Below, piece after piece: positions 1 to 11,236 of a DNA stretch of 64,000 bases. This stretch comes from Lytechinus pictus (taxonomy: Eukaryota; Echinodermata; Echinoidea; Temnopleuroida; Toxopneustidae). Made by a program: the position numbers and the translations under genes. Location of the stretch: assembly GCF_037042905.1 (NCBI RefSeq), contig NC_087249.1, forward strand, positions 11,342,001 through 11,406,000, written 5' to 3'. Under the pieces are notes generated by a model, which saw only the letters and a list, made by a program, of their open reading frames with translations, did not search any database and was not told where the DNA came from. Each line of letters opens with the position of its first letter. Position 1 is the first letter of the stretch.

Positions 1-226
1 GAAAATCTTTGAAAAAAGTTTTACCTCTTCAAAAGAAAATATTGCGGTTTTAAACCATTGACCTTTTTTTTCCCTCTTTTGACATGAACTGATGTACCTT
101 GTTCTTGCATTTCTTTTTCCAAAGTGATTTTATCTTGTCCATCATGACCAAATTTAGGATCGATATATCTGCTGTGAGAATTTTTGCTTGCCCAATTCGG
201 GCAAGTAGTTTTGGTCTTTACTTTAA

Positions 227-809
227 AGGAGAATGAAACTCTTGGAGCAAGTTAGCTTTTGTGAAAGCAGCAAAATCAAAGAATAAGATCAACAAAACTT
301 TGAGTAAAATAGGACTAGCAATAAAAGAGTTATGAGCATTTGAATGTCGAGATCACTAATGCTATGGAGATCCTCCCATTGGCAATGCGACCAAGATCTG
401 TGATGTCACACACGTACAACTCTCCCATTTGGACACTGAAAATATACCCCAAAACATCTCTTTTTGCTCATTCTAATCATATGACAAACGATTCATCAAT
501 GATATAATGTTGTGAAACCTCTGTACTTGTCATCTCATAAAGAAAACACCTCACCTTGTGATAGACTCTATAAAAGTGAGAATATAAGTGAAATAAGTAC
601 TAAAGTAATGAGGGAGTTGTACGTGTGTGATATCACAGATCTTGGTCGCATTGCCGTTGGGAGGATCTACATGGCACTAGTGATCTCAATATTCGAATGC
701 TCATAACTTTCTTATTATTCATTCAATCTTCCTCAAACTTTCAACAATATGTTTCTTTGATTTTTCTCTTTGATATGGATTCAGCTGGTTTCAAGGGTTT
801 CATTCTCCT
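227..809. mobile_element. TTAA-flanked fold-back MITE, copy 1
   Basis: Inverted ends AGGAGAATGAAAC and its complement are flanked on both sides by TTAA (223-226 and 810-813), the target duplication typical of piggyBac and Kolobok transposons. A second member lies at 22622-23205. No transposase ORF is present, so it is non-autonomous. The short ORF at 512-706 inside it is repeat translation, not a gene. Confidence 0.85.
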
Positions 810-1255
810 TTAAAACCCTGAGTGTACATTCTTCCATCCATTTTGAAATCGGACAAGAGAGCTCCCCTTGTATGTCAAAGAAGAGCTTTTTCTAGAGCTC
901 CCCTAATGCTCCCCTTAAAAGTTTTAGGAGAGCTTTTTATTGCTCCCCATATAATTATAAAACTGAGTCCCTGTATTATACATATTGATTGATAAGAGAG
1001 TGGTTATGATACTTATTTCTGGCCATTGACTGGAAAAATAATGTTCATAAAAGCATATCACACATACAAAAATTAGTGAAAAGTGAAGAGTTAGAGCACT
1101 TTTGCATATTCAATTAGGTGACATTGACCTTTTTACATTGACATTTCACTATATCATTGAGAATTTGCCTTGTCCCACAGATCTTAACCTGTGAAGTAGG
1201 CCTATTTTGCCGCTTTATAGCTCGGAAAGGAATTCCATATTCCCATTATCATGTG
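810..1255. other. AT-rich spacer, nothing recognised
   Basis: No coding potential or clear element ends were seen. A short run around 860-950 repeats the words AGAGCTCCCC and AGAGCTTTTT in both orientations, which suggests a decayed inverted repeat. Confidence 0.4.
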
Positions 1256-1612
1256 GAAGAGCCGTAGTGTAGTGATTCTGACTCTCGCCTTGTAAACAGC
1301 GGGTCGTGTGTTTGAATCCCATCACAGTCTAGCATCCTTTGGCAAGGCATTAATTCACACTTTTCCACTCTCGACCCAGGTGCTAAATGGGTACCTGGTA
1401 GGATGCGAAAATTATTGTATGTTTGACTTTGCCAGCGCCATTATGAGGCTGCAATGAATGCAAGGAATCAATGCTCCCAAGGGAGTGGAAATTGTGCACT
1501 TTTCATGCAGGATTGAAATGAATCCAATGACTGGGGTAATAATATGCTGTAAAGCGCTTTGAGCCGTTCTGGGAAAAGCACTACATAAAACTGGCTATTA
1601 TTATCATTTTAT
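1256..1612 (+). mobile_element. tRNA-derived SINE
   Basis: The head keeps an RNA polymerase III A-box-like word (TAGTGTAGTGATTCTG) and a B-box-like word (GTGTTTGAATCC) at tRNA-like spacing. A tRNA-unrelated body follows. The 3' end reads AAAGCGCTTTGAGCCGTTC and finishes in an ATT/ATC simple repeat, the tail type of L2/CR1-mobilised SINEs. It is not a functional tRNA gene, because the arms are degraded and the body continues for more than 250 bp. Confidence 0.8.
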
Positions 1613-1803
1613 TAACTTTATAAATCAATCTTCTATTCATGTGTGCTTTATATATATATTTTTTTTTTTTGGGGGGGGCTTAAAATATAGAAGTGGCAAT
1701 TTTCTTCTTTTTTTCCCCAAAAAATGACTGAATTATGCAGCAGCATTGTTAAAATTTACAGTATTTTTGCTGTACATCAAGAACCAATTTTGATATTTTT
1801 TTC

Positions 1804-2371
1804 AGTTTATTCAACGTCTAACTCCACTCTACATGGATGATGGCACGGTGAAGCTTATGTTTAAGGGTCTAATAAGACCGATATCAGAATATGGCCGGCC
1901 ATTCAGTTTGGTCACCTTTTAGAATAGGTGATCAGAAACAGCTAGAGAGTGTGCAACGAAGAGCAACCAAGCTAATCCCACAAGAGAGGAACTTGTCCTA
2001 TTCAGAGCAACTGCATCATATGAAATTACGATCTCTTTTCCACAGAGGTAGAAGGGGAGATACCTTCTTCACAGAGGAAGAAGCGGAGATATGATTCATG
2101 TATAAGTTTATGCATGGTATCTATGACTCTAGCATAGACCTGCTTGTACACAGTAAGGAAGTGAGGACTAGAGTTCATTCCCAGAAAATTGAGAAGCAGT
2201 ACGCAAGGCTTAATGTATTAAAAGAAGTTTTTCTTTCGAATCGGGTAATAAGTTCTTGGAACAGTCTATCAGAAAATGTGGTTTCAGCACCCTCTGTAAA
2301 TTATTTTAAGAGTGAGCTTGATAGTCACTGGAAGGAAATTGCTTTTGTGTACGACTTTGAGTACCAGTGAT
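1804..2371 (+). pseudogene. Non-LTR retrotransposon reverse transcriptase C-terminal fragment
   Basis: The fragment reads, with frame breaks, as the end of a LINE ORF2 protein. LIRPISEYGRP stands at about 1870-1903, then ESVQRRATKLIP at about 1938-1973. Another frame (2098-2370) has the run YKFMHGIYD, VRTRVHS, FLSNRVISSWNSLSENVVSA and NYFKSELDSHW. The block 'ffsNRVvnaWNsLPeeVVsApSvnsFK' is characteristic of the C terminus of CR1/Jockey-type RT proteins. The catalytic RT domain and endonuclease are absent and stops separate the pieces, so this is a dead 5'-truncated copy. Confidence 0.85.
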
Positions 2372-2461
2372 GGATTTTACATGTATGTCTTGCCACATAA
2401 AACTAATTGAAACTGATAGTGTGGAGCATACAGTTTATTTCCTTGCCAATGAACAGGCATA

Positions 2462-3272
2462 GGGTGCGTTTATCCGCCACTTTTTCACCCTAGAATCATG
2501 ATCTGAATCATGATTCAAATCACGATTCTGCAGAATCACGATTGCGTTTAGTCGAAATTGAATATAATCATGATTAGAATCACAAACATGAACTACGAAA
2601 AAAGGGGCGTTTGGAAAGACGTTTCTACAGAATCACGTATGAAAATGTTCGAATAAACGATATCGTGATTTGAATCATGATTATATGACCTCACTGTGTC
2701 GGGCTACTTTCGGTTTGACTCTTGCCAAGCTCAAGGCTCTCTATATGCTCATTGTATGTACATGGTTACTCTGCATGCATTTCTTGTCATGTTCAAGTTC
2801 TGTGTTGGTCATCGCATCGTCCACTACTTTTCATTTTTTGGTCATGTCTTCAACTTCAAGTTCTAGTGAATGAATTAACTGGACAGACAATGATCTCAGT
2901 TGTTGTTGAGTATAGAGTGTTAATATTAAATTGGATCTACGCTGAAATTCACTTCCGAACACCATTTTGGATAAACTAACAAGATGAATAGAAGCATATG
3001 GACCCTATAGAAGTAAACAAAATTAGGTATAGACTGAATTCTGGAAGCAAAAGATTTTTCGAGAGCCGAAACACGTGCGAAAAACTTCCTCTGTCAAACT
3101 GCGCACTAGTGATGCGCACTGGATTGGCCCGAATCTGAGGAGAAACAGCATTGTAATGAAGGTCGTCTAAACGCTGATTCTGTGACATCGTGATTCATGT
3201 TTGTGTTTTGAATCATGATTCAAATCATGATTCAAATCATGATTCTGGCTTGAGGTCGCATAAACGCAGCCC
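2462..3272. mobile_element. TIR DNA element with AATCATGATT subterminal repeats
   Basis: The left end GGGTGCGTTTATCCGCC is mirrored at the right by GCATAAACGCAGCCC. Inside both ends the word AATCATGATT(T/C)GA is repeated several times, including a 16-bp direct repeat near 3210-3245. Subterminal repeats of this kind are typical transposase-binding sites. No clear target duplication and no transposase were seen, so the superfamily is not assigned. The small ORFs inside are not believable genes. Confidence 0.7.
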
Positions 3273-3639
3273 AAGTCCTACAAGCATCACTCATCATTGG
3301 TTTAGTAAGTAAAGTCAGAAAAAATTATACATAGCTCCATTTTCAAACTGGTATTAGTATGACCTAGATCTACCTAATTATAATAATGAAATTTGGCCAG
3401 AGAATCGAGGTCACAGAATTAGCACTCCCAATTTCCATCATTGCCATCTAGGTCTATTTTGGAAAAGAGAAGTGCAAAAGCTGTCCTTAAAAGAAAGACA
3501 ATCACAATCTACAAATCATTTGTCTTGATTTTTGAGGATACATTGGCTTACCTTTAGAATCTAATGTCATGAATCGAATACGGATGTGATATATATATAA
3601 TGTCACGGTGTATTGTGATGCCTCATTCTAATACTTCAC

Positions 3640-3990
3640 TAAGTATGGTAGTGGATAATATTACCTTTTCATAAATTCGGTCAGTCATATAAAACACAGG
3701 CAATATTTTCTTATAATTCATCAAACTTCCACCATTATTACACACATACCTACAAAAAATAAAGATGGAAAATTTTTGCCAAGAGAATTTCTCTTTTTTA
3801 CAATATCAGCTTCCAATCGCACCCCTCTTTGCATGTGAAATATTTGGGTTTCTTGAAAAAGGTATTACCAAACATGTTTTTTCTATGGAAAAAGTTTGAA
3901 AATTTACAGAATCACCCTAGGTATTACGGAATGTACCTTATGACAAAGGAGGTATCACTTGCTTTGGCTGTGAGCCTCATTTTGCTTTTC
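3640..3990 (-). repeat. Dispersed repeat, also at 31440-31945
   Basis: The complement of this stretch matches 31440-31945. Shared landmarks are TATTTCACATGC, a block near GAGGGGTxCAATTGGAAGCT, GGTATTAC and TATGGTAGTGGAT. It is a dispersed interspersed repeat of unknown class; no TIR or poly-A tail was recognised. Confidence 0.6.
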
Positions 3991-4257
3991 GGAGAATGAT
4001 TTTATATCATAAATCATCTTACTATCACATCAAAACTCTTTACAAATAGGTATGTTATGAATCTTCAACAATTTTAAGACTATCATTTATACCCCGGTTT
4101 ATACCCCCCTATCAAGCCGGGACGCTTCACAATCCAAGTGATCTGATGTTCAAGTGATCTGACTTCTGTTCTATTTTATTTTCATTTCCGCCGTTGTCAG
4201 AATAGTGGATCATTTATATTTCTTAGAGAGTTCATAGCGAAAGGTATATAACTCATT

Positions 4258-4382
4258 AGGACCTCAAAACAATTTTAAAACATTCGATTAAAACAAACGA
4301 TTATAAAACATAATAGAAGTCACAAACATCTCAGATTAATGAACGCTCGATTGGGAATGTTTTAAAATTGTTTTGAGGTCCT
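4258..4382. repeat. Perfect 28-bp inverted repeat
   Basis: The arms at 4258-4285 and 4355-4382 are exact reverse complements of each other over 28 bp and enclose a 69-bp spacer. Flanks CATT/AACA outside the arms stay partly complementary. It looks like a small young fold-back element or a hairpin left by one. Confidence 0.85.
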
Positions 4383-4445
4383 AACAAGTTACAATATATT
4401 TTACATACCTTTCGTTTAGTTGTTTTTAAAGACCAGTTAAGTAAT

Positions 4446-5215
4446 GAAATGTGTTGCAAAGTGTATGCATGATTTGAATATGCTACTTATGAAGCACAAA
4501 TAACTATATTTGGAATATTTTCCAGGTCAAATGATATGGTTTTGAGTTAAAATATTTTATGTAGCTTAAAGTAGAACAAAAGTGGAACACGATTTGTAAT
4601 TATTAGCATGAACTCACAATCTAAGATGGAATGATGCACAATTAAAAGTGGATGAAAACACTCAATTATTAATGAAAATTGTCTGATTTATTGATTTTCA
4701 GCTATATTCTCAAGGTCATTATCATTTAAGAAAATTTACTTAAACTGTAGATCCTCCAAGAACTCATTACAGACTACAAATACAGCAAATATCAACCTGA
4801 TCAGGTATTCTCTTATACGAGAAAATTCATTTTGAAATGTGTTGCAAAGTACACGCGTGATTTGAATATGCCACTTACGATGTATGGAGCACAAATAGCT
4901 ATATTTGGAATAATTTCAAGGTCAAATGATATGGTTTTGAGTGCAAATATTTTATGTTGCTAAAAAAAGACAAAAAGTTGAACATGTCTCTCAATTTTGG
5001 GCTTAAACTCACATTTAGTATTGAAATGACACCCATTTGAAATTCAATATAAACACACTTGAATGCCATATGATTCTGGAAAATTAACCAATTTATTGTT
5101 TGTTTTTCTTGAATTTTAGGTGTTTTCAAGGTCATTACCAACAATAAAAACTATTTCTGAATATATATCCTTTTAATACTTATTACAGACTATCATCACA
5201 GAAGATATCACTGTA
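4446..5215. repeat. Diverged tandem duplication, unit about 388 bp
   Basis: GAAATGTGTTGCAAAG occurs at 4446 and again at 4834. From there the two units stay alignable through CTATATTTGGAAT, GGTCAAATGATATGGTTTTG, TTTTATGT and TTACAGACTA. Many substitutions separate them, so the duplication is old. No coding potential was seen; the minus ORF at 4899-5144 is within the second unit and looks incidental. Confidence 0.75.
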
Positions 5216-5894
5216 TGTGTAAATCAGCCACTAAACATTCCGGTAGCAAAATTTCTCCAGTAACACTTGAAAATATGGGTAAACACAGAAATTGGTACCC
5301 CTCTTCGATGGGACGGGAGGTGATCCGTGACCTTGAACTTGGCATCTTTTGAAAAAAATCCAACTTTGAGGGCGCCCTACAAGAAAACTACAGACACTCT
5401 TGGGTCAATATTTTGTAATTCTGTTGAGTATATGAAAGTCCATAAATGTGCATATTTGGTTCTAAGCTAATTCTTGAATTTTGGATTTATGAGCCTCCAA
5501 ACATGCTTCTGAAATCATTGACATGGACGCTTAACACCATTTTCGGTGACCTTGTGTGCGAAATCCAGTCGACAGGTCCGCGCTATAGTATACTCTGCAT
5601 GTTTAGACCAAAAAGTTCTTCCAATTTACTTAAAATAAGGACAACAATCAAACTTTGCTGCAGTAGTCAATCAAAAATAGGCAATTTTATTTAAAATAAT
5701 TTCTTTGAGTGCCCATTGGTTGATATGGGAGATCGTATCTTAGCAACCATTTGACCTTGGAGCAAAATATTTCAGATTTTTCCGTCAGACACTTGGGGCA
5801 ACATTTGGTGTGAGTTTAAAGAAAATCGAAGAGGGTCAGGTGACAAGCATTGGTTGATTTGAGTCGACATGGATTGAGTTTTTTATTGATCCAC
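5216..5894. other. Spacer without recognised feature
   Basis: Mixed-composition DNA. The short plus ORF at 5446-5694 has no recognisable domain, and I saw no splice context that would make it an exon. No element ends were found. Confidence 0.35.
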
Positions 5895-5900
5895 AAAGAC

Positions 5901-7553
5901 CATACCTGCCAACCTTTGATAATAAAAAATCAGTATCAAAGCTACGACGGCACCGAGCGGGTGTCCGGCCCGCTCCAACGGTAAGGACTCTTTGCATTTA
6001 CACCATGTAAAAGTAGCATTTCCCTACACCTTTTAAAGCAAATTTACCCTCATTACCACACCAGAGGATGACCTACATGTAGTAGACCTTAATTTATCAA
6101 TTAAAAATTTAGAAAAGGTATTTAAAATATCACTTTTGTGACAAAAACCCACCTAATTTCATTCAGGTGTGATTTGTTTTCATCTAAATCTGTAAGGAAT
6201 AATTTTTCTTGTTCACCAGATCTCTCAAAAACTTTAATTTTAAGCATATTTTTGTGAGGCCCTCTATTGGTGGAAAGAGATTGATGCAGATTCTCTTTTC
6301 AATTAGAAAAAAAATTATTTCAAGAATTCAATTGAATTTTGGGCCAGGGCATATTTTTTATGATAAATTTAGATTTAAGTTAGCCCTACTTTATTAAAAA
6401 TTGATGTGCCAAAAAATCAAACATCTATTTATCCAACCTACATCATCAATGCAATCATGCATCAAGTCAAGAGGAAATAAGCCACACATTGACAATCTTA
6501 TTTCACCACACAAGGGTTACTGACCGAGGACAAGGTTCTATCATAAACTACAATGGATAAGTGTTTGTTGGTATAAGAAAGCAGATTTTCAACCATGATA
6601 AAAACGGAGCTGAAACTAACGGCTGCATGCGCCCGACCCGCACCCACCACAGCACTTGCGGTGCGCCGGCGAGACGGGAAGGCTGAGGCGCAGCAACTCG
6701 GCGGGCGCCGGGAGTTTAGGCAAGCGAAGCAAGTAGATTTGGTGTTTGACTTCGAAGGCTAAATTGAGATCAAAAGTTGAAAATCTCCTTTCTTCCTCGA
6801 AAATTTGACAATTATTTGAGAAAATAAAGTACAGATCAATGTTAAAATTGCGTTGGGATAGATCTAAAAGTTAGAGTAACTGCGTCGGTGTGCGGCCATT
6901 ACTTCAGCGCAGCCCAGCAGACAAGCAATATACCACTGAAATCACCAACACACTCTAGACATGTACACTACACATTCTCTAACTCACTCCCACACTACAA
7001 AATCATCCCGCGACATGGGCAATACTTCAAATAAAGTGATTTTTTCTTACCTAAATCACCATATTTCGCATAAAAAATGTCACCATCGGTGATTATTAAC
7101 ATCGTAGTTAGGAAACAAGGGGTCTAAAAAAGTGAAATTTTCACGGTTTTTCCGATGTTCGTGGATTGTGAAAACATGTCCTCACTAAAAACTGGCACTT
7201 TCGCGAGCCGATATCAGCCGCCATTTTTTCCCGGAAGTCAACGATAACATCGAAGAATAGCGTGTACGCTCGTTATTTTCACATGCATTTGCAATGGAAC
7301 TGCGCACTTAGTAGTGTTTGCGCGCCGTTTACTGTGTATTTGCGTAGCCGTGCGCTCCAGTCGTTTATGCGTTAGTCGCATCTTACAGCCGTGCGTGCGT
7401 TAGTCGCATCATACAGCCGTTTCAATAATTTCAACACTAAATTGATTACCGGGTAACCCAAAAATCGGAATTTTGGTTTTAAAATTCGGAATTCGGAATG
7501 GAGGTCCAAAAATCGGTATAATTCCGCCAAAATCGGAATGGTTGGCAGGTATG
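5901..7553. mobile_element. TIR DNA transposon, non-autonomous, probably hAT-like
   Basis: The left terminus CATACCTGCCAACC and the right terminus GGTTGGCAGGTATG are exact inverted repeats. AAAGAC lies immediately outside both (5895-5900 and 7554-7559). If the terminal C/G is counted as flank, the duplication is 8 bp with one mismatch (CAAAGACC/GAAAGACC), as in hAT elements. The interior has two GC-rich islands (about 5940-5985 and 6620-6720) in an otherwise AT-rich body, subterminal CGGAATT words near the right end, and no transposase ORF. Confidence 0.8.
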
Positions 7554-7718
7554 AAAGACCACAACATACAGACATACGGTACCTACAATTTAAAATTAAC
7601 TTATTTCATAAGAATAGATTGACATTAACGTAGTGAAGAAATATTGAAAGTTTTGGCGTGTTTTATTCCCTACGAAGCCCCAAACCGGACATTTTTTACA
7701 ACGAAAAAAAAAAAAAAT

Positions 7719-7994
7719 TATTACGTACGTACGTGGTATTATTACGTACGTACGTAGTATTATTACGTACGTACGTAGTAATTATTACGTACGTACGTGG
7801 TATTATTACGTATGTACGTAGTATTATTACGTACGTACGTAGTAATTATTACGTACGTACGTGGTATTATTACGTACGTACGTAGTATTATTACGTACGT
7901 ACGTAGTAATTATTACGTACGTACGTAGTATTTATTACGTACGTACGTAGTATTATTACGTACGTACGTAGTATTTATTACGTACGTACGTAAT
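7719..7994. repeat. ACGTACGTACGT array 1 (13 units of about 21 bp)
   Basis: Thirteen units each contain a self-complementary ACGTACGTACGT core separated by (A/G)GTATTATT-type linkers. Linker variants GG-TATTA, AG-TATTA and AG-TAATTA recur in that order over the first nine units, giving a three-unit higher-order period of about 64 bp. One unit has a single C-to-T change (ACGTATGTACGT). The plus ORF across it (7658-7885) is only repeat translation. Confidence 0.95.
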
Positions 7995-8344
7995 AAGCAC
8001 CTCGCCAAACCTGTCGATGAACCTGTATATAGAGTTTGGATTAATATATGGATGTCAAATTTTTCCATTCATTTATTTCGATTTCCCCGCGTTTTGTGAC
8101 TCCTGGGTGTGACTATGTACATATTCACATTACAGCACATTGAATGATCGCTATGTGAGTTTGCTGGACGATATAGGGAGCGGGGGGCGGGGTCACCTCT
8201 CCCACGTGTGATCGAGCTTTGTAGTCAGTTTGTGGCGTGGAAAGAATCAAAATTAACTATATTGTACGGTCAAAGAAACATCGTCATAAAAATCCAGGGG
8301 CCAGCATAGGCAGATCCACTACGTGGTAAAGGGGCCGCCCCTCC

Positions 8345-9470
8345 TCCATTGGCGACGCGAAAAGAGGGGGAAAGAAAGAAAAAAAAGGAGAGGGAAGGGA
8401 AAGGAAAGAGGCAAATAAGAATAGGGAGACGAGTGAATGAAAATAAGGTGAGGGGAAAACTTTGAAAATAAAAAAATCTTGATCATGCAGCTACATAGTA
8501 TATAATTTTTTTGCTCTTGCTCTGCGCTCTCGTTGCCTGTTATGAGATAGGCCTACATATCTTGCTCAACAGGCTGAAATGGAGATAAACAAAACATATT
8601 CAGCTCAGACATCGAGATTTATTTATTTTGTGTAATTTACAAATTGATTTTTAAGTGCTCTGTATTTTTTTAATGGTCTTGCATCTCGAAATATCTCAGC
8701 TCGAGCTTCGCCCTCGCGCATTATTCATGCGGGAAAATATATCCTTTTCATGAAAATACGACTAGAGAATATAGGCCTATCCTATTTTGGGATTTAAATT
8801 TCAAACTTTGCGCACGCATCAATCTGCATATATCGTGATCATAATTATTTTTAAAAAGTGCTTAGAATGTCCAGTTTTTATGTCCGTATATCAATTTTTT
8901 GCTTTTTTTCGGGCACTTTAATCTTTAAAAGGGCACCGACAAAAGTTTAACATTTAGATAGCAGTATAACTAAACAATTTATTGATGCGAGCGGAAAAAG
9001 TTATATTTTTAATTATGAAAAGGATAGTTATCTTCCTTTATGAATAATGCGAGCGCGAAGGAATACAAAATATGCAACTAAACAATAATTGATGCGGCAA
9101 GCGCAAAGCACGAGCGGAAAAAGTGTGAGATTTAAGAAAACGGGATACTCTATTTTGTTACTATATTTATTTAACCTAGAAACGGGACATTCTAAGCACA
9201 TTTTGTCATCATATGAAAAGGATAACTATTAATAGTTCCTCTACCTAAGGGCGAGCTGAAAATATTGTTGATATTCCGATCTGAAAAAAGAGACAATAAG
9301 GATTATGAATTCATAAAAAGGATTTTTTTTTCATTTAATAATAGGCCAAATAAGAACGCAAAATTTTGGAATTCATACAGAAGTATTCTCACTAACCAAA
9401 ATACAAGCGCGTAGTGCTAGATGATATATTTTTGCAATCAGACCTGAACAAAAGGGATTTATTTAGTATT
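8345..9470. other. Interior of fold-back element left arm
   Basis: A purine-rich block (8345-8460) is followed by an AT-rich body with repeated words such as GCGAGCGCGAAGGA, GCGGAAAAAGT and ATGAATAATGCG. Its complement reappears at about 13160-14160. No ORF of note was seen. Confidence 0.6.
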
Positions 9471-9474
9471 TAAT

Positions 9475-9623
9475 TATTACGTACGTACGTAGTATTATCA
9501 CGTACGTACGTAATATTTATCACGTACGTACGTAGTATTATCACGTACGTACGTAGTATTATCACGTACGTACGTAGTATTTATTACGTACGTACGTAGT
9601 ATTTATTACGTACGTACGTAATA
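9475..9623. repeat. ACGTACGTACGT array 2 (7 units)
   Basis: Seven units of about 21-22 bp with the same palindromic core. Four carry TCACGTACG instead of TTACGTACG, a variant not seen in array 1. It is followed by AATAAGCACCTCG, just as array 1 is, so it marks a second copy of the element's subterminal region. Confidence 0.95.
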
Positions 9624-10059
9624 AGCACCTCGTCGAACCTGTAATCTTAACAGATCAATGACAGTCGGACTATAGATTTTGACTACTTTTGATGGATGTC
9701 AATCTTTCGATTTCCACACCTTTTGTGACTATAGATCTGCTGGACACTTAAGGGGGGTCACCCCTCCCATAATAGTGTTGGCATTATAATATTTATACAT
9801 TATGTGATCGAGCTAAGTCAGTTTGTGGAGTAACAAGAACATAAAAATTAGCATAATGTACGTTCATAGTAGTGCTGTAGCCGAACCGCCGAACCGAACG
9901 GTAGTTCGCCGAACATGGCACTTCCGAACCGAACCGAACACTAAGACTTAGTTCGGAAGTTCGGCAAAAAAAAAAAACAAGTGGAATGCCTCTGGCCGTC
10001 TCACCTGTATCACGCGATTCAATATAGCAGCAGTGCTGATTTTGAAAACTACTATAACT

Positions 10060-10860
10060 CGCACAAGATGTTCAGTGATACTTGGTTACTCGTATTTCCA
10101 CGTTTTATGAATTAGACCAATACACTTATAGAGATATGATGGCAATTCAACAAATACCCCCAACGTGGCCAAAGTTCTTTGACCTTACATGACCTTTGAC
10201 CTTGATCATGTGACCTGAAACTCGCACAGGATGTTCAGTGATACTTGATTACTCTTATGTCCAAGTTTTATGAACTAGACCAACACACTTTCAAATTTAT
10301 GGCTGTAATTCAACAAATACCCCAATTTGGCCAAAGTTCATTGACCCTAAATGACCTTTGACCTTGATCATGTGACCTGAAACTTGCACAGGATGTTCAG
10401 TAATACTTGATTACTATTATGTCCAAGTTTCATGAATCAGATCCATAAACTTTCAAAGTTATGATGGTAATTCAACAGATACCCCCAATTCGGCCAAAGT
10501 TCATTGACCCTAAATGACCTTTGACCTTGGTCATGTGTCGTGAAACTCATGCAGGATGTTCAGTGATACTTGATTAACCTTATGTATAAGTTTCATGAAC
10601 TAGGTCCATATATTTTCTAATTTATGATGACATTTCAAAAACTTAACCTTAGGTTAAGATTTTGATGTTGATTCCCCCAACATGGTCTAAGTTCATTGAC
10701 CCTAAATGACCTTTGACCTTGGTCATGTGACATGAAACTCAGGCAGGATGTTCAGTAATACTTGATTAACCTTATGGCCAAGTTTCATCAACTAGGTCCA
10801 TATACTTTCTAAGTTATGCTGTCATTTCAAAAACTTAACCTCAGGTTAAGATTTGGTGTT
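10060..10860. repeat. Tandem repeat with DR1 nuclear-receptor words
   Basis: About four and a half units share TTCAGTGATACTTG, TGGCCAAAGTTC, TTGACCCTAAATGACC and GATGTTCAG. TGACCTTTGACCTTG begins at 10190, 10352, 10515 and 10707. Its complement is AGGTCA-A-AGGTCA, a perfect direct repeat with 1-bp spacing, preceded by the extended half-site TCAAGGTCA. Units are about 162 bp except the last interval, which gained an insert containing the small palindrome CTTAACCTTAGGTTAAG. Confidence 0.9.
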
Positions 10861-10930
10861 GACGCCGCCGTCGCCGTCGCCGCCGCCGTCGCCGCCGCCG
10901 CTGCCGTCGCCGCCGTCGGAAAAGCGGCGC
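10861..10930. repeat. GCC/GTC trinucleotide repeat
   Basis: A CpG-rich run of CGC-CGT-CGC trinucleotides closes the DR1-word repeat region. It is followed by AAAGCGGCGCC and the right end of the nested element. Confidence 0.9.
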
Positions 10931-11151
10931 CTATAGTCTCACTCTGCTATGCAGGTGAGACAAAAACGACTTTCAGCTAATAAATTTATAAGTTTACACC
11001 CTTTCTAATCATTATATTTGCGCATTCTCTATTTAATCTTCTTTGCAATTGTATGTTGGAAGTATGCGCTTATTTTGCGGTTACTAGATTTTGTTTTCAT
11101 TTTCATGTTGACATTGTGGTTTTTACGGCCCTGATTAAGAAAGGAGATCCG

Positions 11152-11236
11152 ATGAATGATGTTGCGCGAGCTTGCGCTATAATCATTTTACTGGCTTTCA
11201 TCATCTCTCGCTCTGTGGCTGAATCGCCGAAGCATG
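11152..11236 (+). CDS. Possible first coding exon encoding a signal peptide, inside the hAT-like element
   Basis: From the ATG at 11152 the frame reads a short polar start (MNDVAR), a hydrophobic core (ACAIIILLAFII) and a small-residue stretch (SRSVAES) with a plausible signal-peptidase site after VAE or SVA. Then comes PKHG, directly at a GGTAAAG splice-donor-like site (11237). This is the layout of a secreted-protein first exon. Without splicing the frame ends shortly after (stop near 11287). No second exon was identified, and chance cannot be excluded for an ORF this short. An upstream in-frame ATG at 11053 would destroy the signal-peptide layout. Confidence 0.25.

Larger units (their letters stand above)
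9998..10961. mobile_element. Third-level nested element with GTCTCACCTG ends
   Basis: GTCTCACCTG at 9998-10007 is answered by CAGGTGAGAC at 10952-10961. Inside lie a tandem repeat of about 162-190 bp with nuclear-receptor-type words and then a GCC/GTC simple repeat. I could not identify a target duplication, so the exact limits and superfamily are uncertain. It could also be part of the hAT element's own body. Confidence 0.55.

Noticed and set aside
7719-7994. CRISPR-like repeat array.
   Set aside because: The units are about 21 bp with near-identical linkers instead of unique spacers, the core is palindromic throughout, and the genome is eukaryotic. It is a subterminal transposon repeat.
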